NCBI RefSeq assembly: GCF_016900375.1
Contig: NZ_JACJKB010000015.1
Coordinates: 1-59,298 of the forward strand
Length of the DNA stretch: 59,298 nt
Direction: 5' to 3'
Source of the DNA: Collinsella tanakaei
Lineage (GTDB): Bacteria > Actinomycetota > Coriobacteriia > Coriobacteriales > Coriobacteriaceae
The first letter of the stretch is position 1. Each line of letters begins with the position of its first letter. Positions 19,511 through 27,635 of the stretch are shown here, piece after piece. The notes under the pieces were generated by a model. That model was not told where the DNA came from, ran no database searches, and was given only the letters and a program-made list of their open reading frames with translations. Position numbers and translations under genes: made by a program.

Positions 19511-20449
19511 TCAATCGTTCAATTTCGCAGCTTCCACGAGCTTTTCCAAACGAAGCACGCGGTGGTACAGCGCCGATTTGCTCAGCGGTGGATCCGCCAC
19601 CTCTCCGAGGTCCCTGAGCGACAGATCGGGATAGGCGCGGCGCAGCTCGCAAAACGAGCTGAGAGCCTCGGGGATATGGTCGATCAGGCCCAGCCGCTCC
19701 ACCTCGTCGATGAGCTCGAGCTGCTTCTGGGCGGCACCCGCGCTGCGCCCCTGGTTGGCAAGCTCCGCGTTTACGCGCCGGTTCACCTCGTTTTTGACCG
19801 ATTTGACCGCACGGGCCTCCTCGATCTCCGCAACGGAGCGCTTGGCGCCCACGAGCCGCAGAAGGCGCAGGATGTCGTCGGCGCTCTTGACGTAGACGGC
19901 GAACGCTCCGCGCCGGCGGTTCACGCGCGCCCTCACACCCACCTGACCGATCAGGTCGGCAAGGCCCTGCGCGAGGTCCTCCCCCTGCACGGTGATCTCC
20001 AGATGGAAATCCCCGCGCGGGTCGGCAACGAACCCGCCGGCGATGAGCGCTCCGCGGATATAGGCGAGCCGACAGCAATCGCGCGCCACCACGTGATGGG
20101 GCACGCCGCGGACAAGCGCCCCGCTGCGGTCGAGGATGCCCAGCAAAACGAGGGCCTTCTCCAGGTCGGGTTGGTCGGGCAGGGCGATCAGGTAGTTGCG
20201 AACGCGGTGCAGCACGCTGCGCCGGACGGTGAACTCCGTCTTGAGCTTGAGGATCTGGTGCGTGAGGCCGATCATAGTGCGCGCGACGGCGCCGGTCTCG
20301 GTTGCCACCTGCAGGCGGTAATGGCCCCTACCGGCAAGGCTCAGGGTGCCGCAGACGCGGGTCAGCGCGGCGAGCGTCGCCAGGTTGCAGTACTCGCACG
20401 TAGGCGCACAGCGTGCAAGCTCATCGCGGACCTCCGCGGTAAACGACAT
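19511..20449 (-). CDS. whiA: DNA-binding regulator WhiA
   Basis: The 312-residue protein has the LAGLIDADG-like N-terminal half with paired blocks (CRLAYIRGALIAGGFVADP is typical) and a C-terminal helix-turn-helix region ending LSKSALYHRVLRLEKL. WhiA acts with WhiB in sporulating actinobacteria; in non-sporulating species its role in growth or division is less clear. It lies downstream of rapZ with a 60-base gap. The yvcK/glmR gene commonly found between them is absent. Confidence 0.93.
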   Translation of the reverse strand: MSFTAEVRDELARCAPTCEYCNLATLAALTRVCGTLSLAGRGHYRLQVATETGAVARTMIGLTHQILKLKTEFTVRRSVLHRVRNYLIALPDQPDLEKALVLLGILDRSGALVRGVPHHVVARDCCRLAYIRGALIAGGFVADPRGDFHLEITVQGEDLAQGLADLIGQVGVRARVNRRRGAFAVYVKSADDILRLLRLVGAKRSVAEIEEARAVKSVKNEVNRRVNAELANQGRSAGAAQKQLELIDEVERLGLIDHIPEALSSFCELRRAYPDLSLRDLGEVADPPLSKSALYHRVLRLEKLVEAAKLND

Positions 20450-20509
20450 GGCGGCTCACTTCCCTTGATGGCTCGCGTCAAACAGTGCAGATGCGGTTGC
20501 GATACCGCG

Positions 20510-21451
20510 CTAGTGGGCGTCGCCCTCGGCCGTGAGGTTCGCGCGATGCAGGTCGCGATGCGAGATGCTCACGTGGTAGTGCTGGCGCTCTAGGTAGCGC
20601 GCCGTCGCCTCGGCGATGGCCACGCTGCGGTGCTGGCCACCCGTGCACCCGATGGCAATCGAGAGCTGCGGCTTTCCCTCGGCAACATAGCCGGGCATCA
20701 CCGCGTCGAGCAGACGGTACCATGCGTCCAAGAACTCCTTGGTCTTGGGATGATCGAGCACGAAGGTCGAAACCTTCTCGTCGAGACCGGTGAGCTTGCG
20801 CATCTCGGGGTCGTAGAAGGGGTTCGGCAGGAAGCGCACGTCGATCATGAGGTCGGCCTCGACCGGCATGCCGTGCTTGAAGCCGAATGAGAACACCTGG
20901 ACATCCATGAGCTGCTGGTCGGTGAGCTCCGAGAACGCATAGCGCAGGCGGTTGCGCAGCGCGCTCGTGCGCAGGCGGCTTGTATCGATAATCATATCCG
21001 CGCGGTCGCGGATGCTCGCGAGCTGCACGCGCTCGCGCTGGATGGCATCGGCAGTGGTCTCCCCCGCCATGGCAAGCGGATGGCGCCGCCTGTTCTCGTT
21101 GTAACGGCGAATGAGAACCTCATCCGACGCCTCGAGAAAGACGATCTTGCAGCTCATCTCGTGATTGAGCAGGTCCTGGATGGCGTCGAGCAGCTCGTCG
21201 AACAGGCCCTGGCTGCGCAGGTCGCACGTCACGGCAAGATGGCGGCCAATTCCCGCGTTGATGCCCACGAGCTCGGCGAGCTGCAAGATCAGGCGCGGCG
21301 GCAGATTGTCGATGCAGAAGTAGCCCATATCCTCGAACACGTGCATGGCCTGGGTGCGGCCGGAGCCGCTCATACCCGTGATGACGACGATGTCGGGCAC
21401 GCGGTCGGCGAGCTCGGCTGCGGTTATGGTGCTGTCTTCGTTCGCGGGCAT
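20510..21451 (-). CDS. rapZ: RapZ/YvcJ family nucleotide-binding protein
   Basis: The 313-residue protein has a P-loop-like GMSGSGRTQA (Arg in place of the Walker Lys, which is common in the actinobacterial branch), CIDNLPP, and the C-terminal blocks DVRFLPNP and GCTGGQHRSV. In E. coli RapZ controls GlmS levels through small RNAs; in Gram-positives the binding of nucleotides or amino-sugar precursors is less well defined. A short acidic N-terminal tail of about 18 residues precedes the P-loop. Confidence 0.93.
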   Translation of the reverse strand: MPANEDSTITAAELADRVPDIVVITGMSGSGRTQAMHVFEDMGYFCIDNLPPRLILQLAELVGINAGIGRHLAVTCDLRSQGLFDELLDAIQDLLNHEMSCKIVFLEASDEVLIRRYNENRRRHPLAMAGETTADAIQRERVQLASIRDRADMIIDTSRLRTSALRNRLRYAFSELTDQQLMDVQVFSFGFKHGMPVEADLMIDVRFLPNPFYDPEMRKLTGLDEKVSTFVLDHPKTKEFLDAWYRLLDAVMPGYVAEGKPQLSIAIGCTGGQHRSVAIAEATARYLERQHYHVSISHRDLHRANLTAEGDAH

Positions 21452-21559
21452 GCGGATCCCCTCTCTGCAGCGTCTTGGCTACGCAACCCAGTATACCCGC
21501 GCGCCCGGACATCTCCGCCTCCAAACCGATGGCGAACACACGCGCCGCAACCGGTTCAC

Positions 21560-21595
21560 AAGAAGAAGGGCCCGCCCCCGGAGAGGACGGACCCT
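21560..21595 (-). terminator. Probable terminator after nanE
   Basis: An imperfect stem AGGGTCCGTCC/GGGCGGGCCCT with G-U pairs is followed on the minus strand by TTCTTCTTG. It lies about 30 bases past the nanE stop. Confidence 0.55.
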
Positions 21596-21623
21596 GCTGC
21601 AACGTTTGCCCAAACGTGATAAC

Positions 21624-22310
21624 TTAGGCCTCGAGCTCAGCCTTGAACCAGCTCGTGAGGCTCGTGGGATGCGTGATGGCAGTTCCCACGACGACCGCCC
21701 AGGCGCCGGCATCGATAGCGGCGCGGGCCTCGGCGGGCGTGTGCACACGGCCCTCGCAGACCACGGGGAAGCCGGGGAACTCCTCGGCCGCCTGGCGCAG
21801 CAGCGGCAGGTCAGGGCCATCGGCCATCGTGCAGTCGATGGCGGCCACGCCGTGGCTGAGCGTCGTGGAAACGATGTCGAAACCGAGGTCGACCGCACGG
21901 CGGATATCGTCGATGGTCATGCAGTCGGCCATGGTGAGCACGCCCTCCGCCTTCAGCGGCTTGAGCGTATCGGCAACCGTCTTGCCGTCGGGACGCGGAC
22001 GGTCGGTGGCGTCGATGGCCACGATATCGGCACCGGCGGACACGCAGGCGCGCGCATGGCGAAGCGTCGGGGTGATGTAGACGCCCTCATGGCCGTCCTT
22101 CCACAGGCCGATGACAGGGATCTCGCAGCGCCCCTTGATGGCGGCGATGTCGGAGAGACCCTGGCAGCGGATGGCGGCGGCGCCACCGAGCTCGCAGGCG
22201 CGAGACATCTGGGCCATCGTCTCGGGATGGCGCAGCGGCTCGCCGGGATACGCCTGCACGCTCACGATGAGCTTGCCCTTAAGCGATTGGATCAACGGAT
22301 CGATAGCCAT
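21624..22310 (-). CDS. nanE: N-acetylmannosamine-6-phosphate 2-epimerase
   Basis: The 228-residue TIM barrel starts with KGKLIVSVQAYPGEPLR and has AIRCQG, the barrel strand DIVAIDAT and the phosphate site VVVGTAITHP, all typical of NanE. It converts ManNAc-6-P to GlcNAc-6-P in sialic acid breakdown. GGAGG lies five bases before the start. Two large covarying hairpin elements lie between it and the upstream kinase gene, so it may be uncoupled from or regulated apart from that gene. Confidence 0.93.
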   Translation of the reverse strand: MAIDPLIQSLKGKLIVSVQAYPGEPLRHPETMAQMSRACELGGAAAIRCQGLSDIAAIKGRCEIPVIGLWKDGHEGVYITPTLRHARACVSAGADIVAIDATDRPRPDGKTVADTLKPLKAEGVLTMADCMTIDDIRRAVDLGFDIVSTTLSHGVAAIDCTMADGPDLPLLRQAAEEFPGFPVVCEGRVHTPAEARAAIDAGAWAVVVGTAITHPTSLTSWFKAELEA

Positions 22311-22408
22311 ATCGTCCTCCTAGCAAACAAGAAATCATGAAGTCGAGGAAACCGAATTCGACGAATCCAACAAAGACGACGTCTTCCCCGGAAGCTCAAC
22401 GACGGAGA

Positions 22409-22510
22409 CGGCTTTTCCAGGTGCCCGAGATTCGCCTGAAAGAGGAGGGCGCACGCCTAGCGTGCGGCGCCCGACGATTGAAGGCGAAGGTCGGGTGCCT
22501 GGGAAAGCCG
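22409..22510 (+). repeat. Structured hairpin element, copy 1
   Basis: Imperfect 29-base arms (22409-22437 and 22482-22510) enclose conserved 9-base internal loops GAAAGAGGA and GACGATTGA and an inner stem-loop. The repeat unit spacing to copy 2 is 129 bases. In plus-strand RNA, three of the imperfect positions become G-U pairs; in minus-strand RNA they would be mismatches. It may be a structured RNA or a mobile hairpin. See the findings for the covariation. Confidence 0.85.
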
Positions 22511-22537
22511 CAGGGATCGAAAGGCCTACAACGGAGA

Positions 22538-22638
22538 CGGCTTTTCCAGGTGCCGCAGATTGCCCTGAAAGAGGAGGGCATAGGCCTTCGCGCCATGCCC
22601 GACGATTGAAGGGCAAGGTGCGGTGCCTGGGAAAGCCG
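22538..22638 (+). repeat. Structured hairpin element, copy 2
   Basis: It has the same design as copy 1: 29-base arms at 22538-22566 and 22610-22638, identical internal loops GAAAGAGGA and GACGATTGA, and a different inner stem (GGGCAT/ATGCCC). Both copies are followed by AGGGATC. All four arm differences from copy 1 are compensated on the other arm. Confidence 0.85.
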
Positions 22639-22644
22639 AAGGGA

Positions 22645-23601
22645 TCAGTCAACCTCAATATAAGCGGAGCGCATAAAGTGCTCCGCCGCGCCGATGAGCG
22701 GCGCGTCGCCGCCCAGCTCACCGCCGATGATCGGGGTCTTCGCCACGGGAGGCATCGCCTGCTCGGCAAAGGCCGCGGCCACGGCATCCGACCAGTCGGG
22801 GCCGCACTGGGCCACCGAGCCGGACAGGATCACGCAGGCGGGGTCGAGCATGTTGCACATGCTGCCCATGACCTCGCCGAGCGCGCGGCCGGCGCGCTCC
22901 TCGGCGCCCTTGGCCGCCTCGTCGCCCGCAGCCGCGCGGCGATCGATCTCGGCGCCATCCATCGGCTTGCCGTCGTAGGTCTCGTCTCCCCCGCGGCGGA
23001 TGTACTCGCGGATGATGCCCGGGCCAGCGCCGATCGGCTCGAGATGGGCCGTCGCGCCGCAGGAGCAGGGCACGCCGACAGCCGCCGGGCAGCAGACATG
23101 GCCGATGTGGCCCGCCTCGTCGTGAGCGCCGAGCATGATGTGCCCGTGCTCGACGAATGCTCCGCCGATACCGGTGCCGACAGCCACCACCAGGCAGCTC
23201 GAGGCATCGCGGCCGCCGCCCCAACGCGCCTCGCCCAGCGCATGGGCGTGCACGTCGTTCAGGACGCGGCACGGAAGCCCGCAGGCAGCCGTGACCTCGG
23301 CGGCAAGATGTGTGCCGCCCCAGCCAGGCATGAGCTCGTTGGCAAAGGTGATGTCACCCGTGCGGGGATCGACCACACCTGCGGAGGAGATGCCCACGCC
23401 GACCGGCGCCTCATCGGCGCGCTCGATGGCCGCGCGCACGGCGGCGATCACGCGCGAGAGCACGTGCTCGCCGCCCTGGGCGGCCTCGGTGGGCATCTTC
23501 TCGACCTTGTCTGCGCGCGGAGCGCCATCGCCCAAGGTCACGATTCCACAGGCGATCTTGGTTCCCCCGATATCGACGGCAACGATAGTCGTGCGCTCCA
23601 T
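22645..23601 (-). CDS. nanK: ROK-family sugar kinase, probable N-acetylmannosamine kinase
   Basis: The 318-residue protein has the ROK ATP site DIGGTKIACGIV, GVGISSAGVV and the catalytic region with ND and GTGIGGAFVEHG. The ROK zinc motif is unusual: after GHIGH comes CSCGATAHLE, where the family normally has CxCGxxGCxE, so His stands where the last Cys is expected. Context (nanE, nanA-like, Sat-like importer) favours ManNAc kinase over glucokinase; sequence alone cannot decide. Start 23601 is chosen for AAGGAG; a GTG at 23616 is the alternative. Confidence 0.75.
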   Translation of the reverse strand: MERTTIVAVDIGGTKIACGIVTLGDGAPRADKVEKMPTEAAQGGEHVLSRVIAAVRAAIERADEAPVGVGISSAGVVDPRTGDITFANELMPGWGGTHLAAEVTAACGLPCRVLNDVHAHALGEARWGGGRDASSCLVVAVGTGIGGAFVEHGHIMLGAHDEAGHIGHVCCPAAVGVPCSCGATAHLEPIGAGPGIIREYIRRGGDETYDGKPMDGAEIDRRAAAGDEAAKGAEERAGRALGEVMGSMCNMLDPACVILSGSVAQCGPDWSDAVAAAFAEQAMPPVAKTPIIGGELGGDAPLIGAAEHFMRSAYIEVD

Positions 23602-23631
23602 GGCAGACTCCTTCACTCGAATTTAGAACTC

Positions 23632-24558
23632 TTACGCATCCAGCAGGCCGTTGTCGACCAGCACCTTGCGGATGGCCTCGACGTTATCGCCCTTCAGACG
23701 ATGGACCGGGCGCGGCATCTGGTTGGTCTCGAAGACGCCGAGCAGCTGCAGGGCGGTCTTGAAGGCGCCGACGCCGGCACCGAAGCCCTGGACGCCCGTG
23801 GTCACCGCGGTGATCTCCATGATGCGGGCAAGACGATCCTGCTCTGCCTTGACGGTGGTCCAGTCGCCCTCCTGCGCAGCCTTCCACTGGCGCACGTAGC
23901 CCCAGGGCTCGACGTTGGCGAGGCCGGGCACGGAGCCATCGGCACCGGAGAGGTAGGCGCCGTCGACGACGACCTCGTGACCGGTCAGGATCGACATCGG
24001 GTGGCCGGCGTCCTCGTTCTTGAGCACGAGGTAGCGGAACGAGATGTCGTCGCCCGAGGAATCCTTCACGCCGGCAAGGACGCCGTCCTTGCCCAGGCGA
24101 ACGAGCATGTCGGTGTTGAGCTTGTTGTGGACGCAGACCGGGATGTCATAGGCGAACAGCGGCAGGTCGAGCGCGTCGTGCAGGCAGCGGAAACTCCACT
24201 CGATCTCGTCGATGCCCTGCAGCGCGTAGAACGGGCAGGTGGCGACGAGCGCGTCGACGCCCATCTGCTGGGCGCGCTTGCCGTGCTCGATCATGCGCTC
24301 GGTCTCGGTGTCGATGATGCCGGCGAGCACGGGCACGCGGCCGTCGACGAACTTGACGGTGTTCTCGATGACGGCGGCACGGCGGGCGTCGGTGGAGAAC
24401 ACGACCTCGCTCGAGGAGCCGAGGATGAACAGGCCGTCAACACCAGCGTCGATCATGCGGTTGATGCTGCGCTCCATCGACACGAGGTCGAGTGTACGGT
24501 CCTGCTTCAGCGGGACGACGACGGGCGGGATGACACCGGTGAATTTCTTATCAGCCAC
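23632..24558 (-). CDS. nanA: DapA-family aldolase, probable N-acetylneuraminate lyase
   Basis: The 308-residue TIM barrel of the DHDPS/NAL family has GSSSEVVF, CPFYALQG (Tyr), YDIPVCVH and the Schiff-base Lys in GVKDSSGDD. The YDIP block and the neighbours (NanE, ROK kinase, sialic acid type importer) favour cleavage of sialic acid to ManNAc and pyruvate over lysine biosynthesis. The start is GTG at 24558 (VADKKF) with AAGGAG upstream; no ATG fits. ACCACATCACCAC just upstream resembles half of the palindrome found before the importer operon, a possible shared operator. Confidence 0.75.
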   Translation of the reverse strand: MADKKFTGVIPPVVVPLKQDRTLDLVSMERSINRMIDAGVDGLFILGSSSEVVFSTDARRAAVIENTVKFVDGRVPVLAGIIDTETERMIEHGKRAQQMGVDALVATCPFYALQGIDEIEWSFRCLHDALDLPLFAYDIPVCVHNKLNTDMLVRLGKDGVLAGVKDSSGDDISFRYLVLKNEDAGHPMSILTGHEVVVDGAYLSGADGSVPGLANVEPWGYVRQWKAAQEGDWTTVKAEQDRLARIMEITAVTTGVQGFGAGVGAFKTALQLLGVFETNQMPRPVHRLKGDNVEAIRKVLVDNGLLDA

Positions 24559-24747
24559 TTGTGGTAACACTCCTTCAAATAGTGGTGATGTGGTCGGGGC
24601 GTCGGCACCCCGAACCCTATGGCGATTGCCCCTGTGGGCGCACCCATGGTAGCGCGCCGCCACGACGGCGGTGCGCACGCGCGCAGCTCCATAACCTTAA
24701 CGTCTGGCGGCTGTCGACAAGGGATGCGCGAGAGCAGGGGCGCTCTC

Positions 24748-24780
24748 AAAAGGCGCGTCCGAGAAACCTCGGACGCGCCT
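24748..24780 (-). terminator. Terminator after the importer operon
   Basis: A 13-bp stem AGGCGCGTCCGAG/CTCGGACGCGCCT is followed on the minus strand by TTTTGAG. It separates the importer genes from the lyase gene. Confidence 0.8.
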
Positions 24781-24797
24781 GTGGAAACTCTGTCGCG

Positions 24798-25610
24798 TTA
24801 CTGCCCGAGCTTCGGGTGGAGCAGCGACGGCGCGGCGGCTAGGAGCATCTTGGTGTAGGCGTCCTGCGGGTCCTCGAAGACCTGCTTGGCGGGGCCCTGC
24901 TCCATGATCTGACCGTGGTTCATGACGATGATGCGGTCGGAGATGTAGCGCTCCGTCTGGATATCGTGGCTGATGAAGACCATCGCCAGGCCGAGATCCT
25001 TCTTGAGGTCCGTGAGCAGGTTCAGAATCTGCGCGCGGACGGAGACGTCGAGCGCCGAGGTAGGCTCGTCGGCGATGATGACATCGGGCTTCAGCGAGAG
25101 CGCACGCGCGATGGCGACGCGCTGGCGCTGGCCGCCGGAGAGCTGGCCGGGCAGCGCGTACATCGCCGAGGACGGAAGGCCGACGATGCCGAGAAGCTCG
25201 CGGACGCGGTCCTCGCGCTCCTCCTCGCTGCCGACCTTGTGCACGATCAGCGGATCGAGCAGCTGGTCGTGAACGGACATGCGCGGATTCAGAGCCGTCG
25301 CGGGGTTCTGGAAGACCACGGAGACGACACGGCCGATCTTCTTGCGCAGGTCGGCGGTGCGCTTGGTCACGTCCTCGCCCTTGAAGTACACGTGGCCGTC
25401 GGTCGGCGACTGCAGGCCGCACATGACGTTTGCCGTCGTGGACTTGCCGCAGCCGGACTCGCCCACGATACCGATGGTCTCGCCGGGCATCAGCTTGAGC
25501 GTCAGACCGTTCACGGCGTGCACGAGGTTGGGATGGAACAGCGAACCGGTGCGCGACTTGAACGTAACCGAGATGTTGTCAAGGAAGATGATGGGTGTCT
25601 GCTCGGCCAT
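24798..25610 (-). CDS. Sat-like ABC transporter ATPase (second ATPase)
   Basis: The 270-residue ATPase is of peptide/nickel type with Walker [11 protein letters not shown], signature LSGGQRQR and Walker B IIADEPTSALD. It stops soon after the ATPase core and lacks the oligo_HPY tail seen in OppD/OppF. The ATG directly follows the TAG of the fusion gene with GAGGTGAGG upstream. It is the fourth gene of the importer operon. Together with the fused ATPase it would make the nucleotide-binding dimer. Confidence 0.85.
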   Translation of the reverse strand: MAEQTPIIFLDNISVTFKSRTGSLFHPNLVHAVNGLTLKLMPGETIGIVGESGCGKSTTANVMCGLQSPTDGHVYFKGEDVTKRTADLRKKIGRVVSVVFQNPATALNPRMSVHDQLLDPLIVHKVGSEEEREDRVRELLGIVGLPSSAMYALPGQLSGGQRQRVAIARALSLKPDVIIADEPTSALDVSVRAQILNLLTDLKKDLGLAMVFISHDIQTERYISDRIIVMNHGQIMEQGPAKQVFEDPQDAYTKMLLAAAPSLLHPKLGQ

Positions 25611-27632
25611 CTACCTCACCTCCAGTCGAGAAACGAGGCCGCACTTTGCCAGCTCCGCATCCGGGATCTCGGAGACGAAGTGGTGATCGGCGCCGGGGAC
25701 GGGCTTCAGGATGGGATGGACGTCGAGGCCAACCGTAGGATGGCTCGAGCGCGGCGCGAAGCGGTCGCCCTTGGGGAAGTCCGCCGGGCTCGGGACCGAG
25801 CCGGGAACCTGGTGCAGGCGGCTGCCGTCGTGCGCCTCGATGGAGAGCACGGCGCCGAGCAGGCCCTGAGTGTACTCGTGAATCGGGTTGGTGAGCAGTT
25901 CCTTGGTGGGAGCGGACTCGACAACCTGACCGGCATACATGACGGTGATCTCGGAGGCGACCTCGGCGACGAGCGCCAGGTCGTGCGACACGAAGATCAT
26001 CGCGAAGCCGAGCTTCTTCTGCAGGTCGTTCAGAAGCTTGATGACCTGCTTCTGGACGGTCACGTCAAGAGCCGTGGTGGGCTCGTCGCAGATCACGAGC
26101 GACGGGTCGCGGGTAAGGGCCATAGCGATGATGACGCGCTGGCACTGACCGCCGGACAGCTCGTGCGGATAGCTCTCGAGCGTACGCTTGGGATCGAGGC
26201 CCACGAGCTCGAGCAGCTCCTCGGCGCTGCGGGTGCCGCCGCGGCTGGTGAGCTGCTTCATCTGCGCGGAGATGAGCATCGAGGGGTTGAGCGACGACAG
26301 AGAGTCCTGATAGACCATCGCGAGCTCGTGGCCGAGCAGCTTGCGGTGCTCTTCCTTCGAGAGCTTGAGCAGGTCCTGGCCCTTGTAGAGGATCTCGCCG
26401 GAGATGCGGGCGGAATCGGGCAGCAGGTTCATGATGGTCTTGGTGGTGATGGACTTGCCGCAGCCGGACTCGCCCACGAGCGCCATGCACTGGCCGGGGC
26501 GCACGTCGAACGAGACGTTGTCGACGACGTGGACGTCGCCGTGGCGCGGGAAGCCGATGGAGAGGTTCTTGACCTGAAGGATCGGCTTGACGTCGTAATC
26601 GGGCACGCGGCGGTCGGTACGCGCGAGCTCGACCTCGCGCAGGGCGCCGAGGCGACGGGCCAGGGAGTCAGCCTGCTCCTTGTAGGCGCGGACGGGGTCG
26701 GCGACGAGCAGGTCGGCCTCGCGACGGCTCTCGGAGTTCTCGTTGGAGACGGGAGCGGACGGGGCGGCGGCCATGGCGTCGGTAAGGCCCTCGGACAGGA
26801 TGTTCAGCGCAAGGCAGGTGATCATGATCGCGATGCCCGGGAACAGCGCCTGCCACCAACGGCCGGCAAGCACGCCGGCGCGGGCGTCGGCGAGGATGTT
26901 GCCCCACGTGGCGGTCGGCTCGGTGATGCCGGCGCCGATGAAGGTGAGGGAGGCCTCGAAGATGATGGCGTCGGCGACGAGCGTCACGGTGAACACCATG
27001 ATGGGCGCGATGCAGTTGCGCAGCACGTGCTTCATGAGGATCCACGGAGCCTGGGCACCGGAGACGATGACCGCGCGGACGTAGTCCTCACCGTACTCGG
27101 ACACGATGTTGGCGCGCACGATACGGGCGATCTGCGGCGTGTACATGAAGCCGATGGAGAAGATGATGGCGGGCACGGAGTTGCCCAGGATCAGCACGAG
27201 GACCGCGGCGAGGGCGATGCCCGGGATGGACATGATGACGTCCAGCACGCGCATGATGACCTCGGAGATCCACTTGCGGGACACGGCGGCAAGAGCACCG
27301 ATGACCGAGCCGAAGATCAGGGCGAACAGGGTTGCGCCGAAGCCGATGACCAGCGAGTACTGGCCGCCGTAGAGCATACGCGACAGGATGTCGCGGCCCT
27401 TGTCGTCGGTGCCGAACAGGAAGTCACCGCTGGGCGCCTGGCGCGCGGTGAAGATCTCCGTCGGGCTGTGGGGAGCGATGAGCGGAGCCAGCACGGCCAG
27501 CAGCGCGACGACCAGAAGCAGGACGAGCGAGATCTTGCTCGACATGCTCATCTTCTTGAGGCCGCCAAGCTTCAGGCCCTTGGCGGCAGCCTGCTCAAGC
27601 TTGGCAGTCTGCCCTTCACGAATCTTAGCCAT
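25611..27632 (-). CDS. Sat-like ABC transporter fused permease-ATPase
   Basis: The 673-residue fusion has an OppC/DppC-type permease (about 1-300; six helices; coupling loop around YVRAVIVSGAQAPW), a charged linker (about 300-345), then an OppD/DppD-type ATPase (about 350-600; [29 protein letters not shown]). The C-terminal tail lacks the four cysteines usual in OppD: the GC-RC pattern reads KGDRFAPRSSH. There is no frameshift and the frame runs straight through. Such permease-ATPase fusions occur in SatABCD-type sialic acid importers and in some actinobacterial peptide systems. The start is three bases after the upstream stop. Confidence 0.88.
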   Translation of the reverse strand: MAKIREGQTAKLEQAAAKGLKLGGLKKMSMSSKISLVLLLVVALLAVLAPLIAPHSPTEIFTARQAPSGDFLFGTDDKGRDILSRMLYGGQYSLVIGFGATLFALIFGSVIGALAAVSRKWISEVIMRVLDVIMSIPGIALAAVLVLILGNSVPAIIFSIGFMYTPQIARIVRANIVSEYGEDYVRAVIVSGAQAPWILMKHVLRNCIAPIMVFTVTLVADAIIFEASLTFIGAGITEPTATWGNILADARAGVLAGRWWQALFPGIAIMITCLALNILSEGLTDAMAAAPSAPVSNENSESRREADLLVADPVRAYKEQADSLARRLGALREVELARTDRRVPDYDVKPILQVKNLSIGFPRHGDVHVVDNVSFDVRPGQCMALVGESGCGKSITTKTIMNLLPDSARISGEILYKGQDLLKLSKEEHRKLLGHELAMVYQDSLSSLNPSMLISAQMKQLTSRGGTRSAEELLELVGLDPKRTLESYPHELSGGQCQRVIIAMALTRDPSLVICDEPTTALDVTVQKQVIKLLNDLQKKLGFAMIFVSHDLALVAEVASEITVMYAGQVVESAPTKELLTNPIHEYTQGLLGAVLSIEAHDGSRLHQVPGSVPSPADFPKGDRFAPRSSHPTVGLDVHPILKPVPGADHHFVSEIPDAELAKCGLVSRLEVR

Positions 27633-27635
27633 GGC

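Noticed and set aside
20510-21451. Loss of function of RapZ because of Arg in the P-loop
   Set aside because: The actinobacterial branch often has Arg here, so it is not a defect.
22335-22787. 150-codon minus-strand frame over the hairpin elements
   Set aside because: It is repeated, Arg/Ser/Pro-rich and overlaps the kinase gene; the covariation shows a structure constraint, not a protein one.
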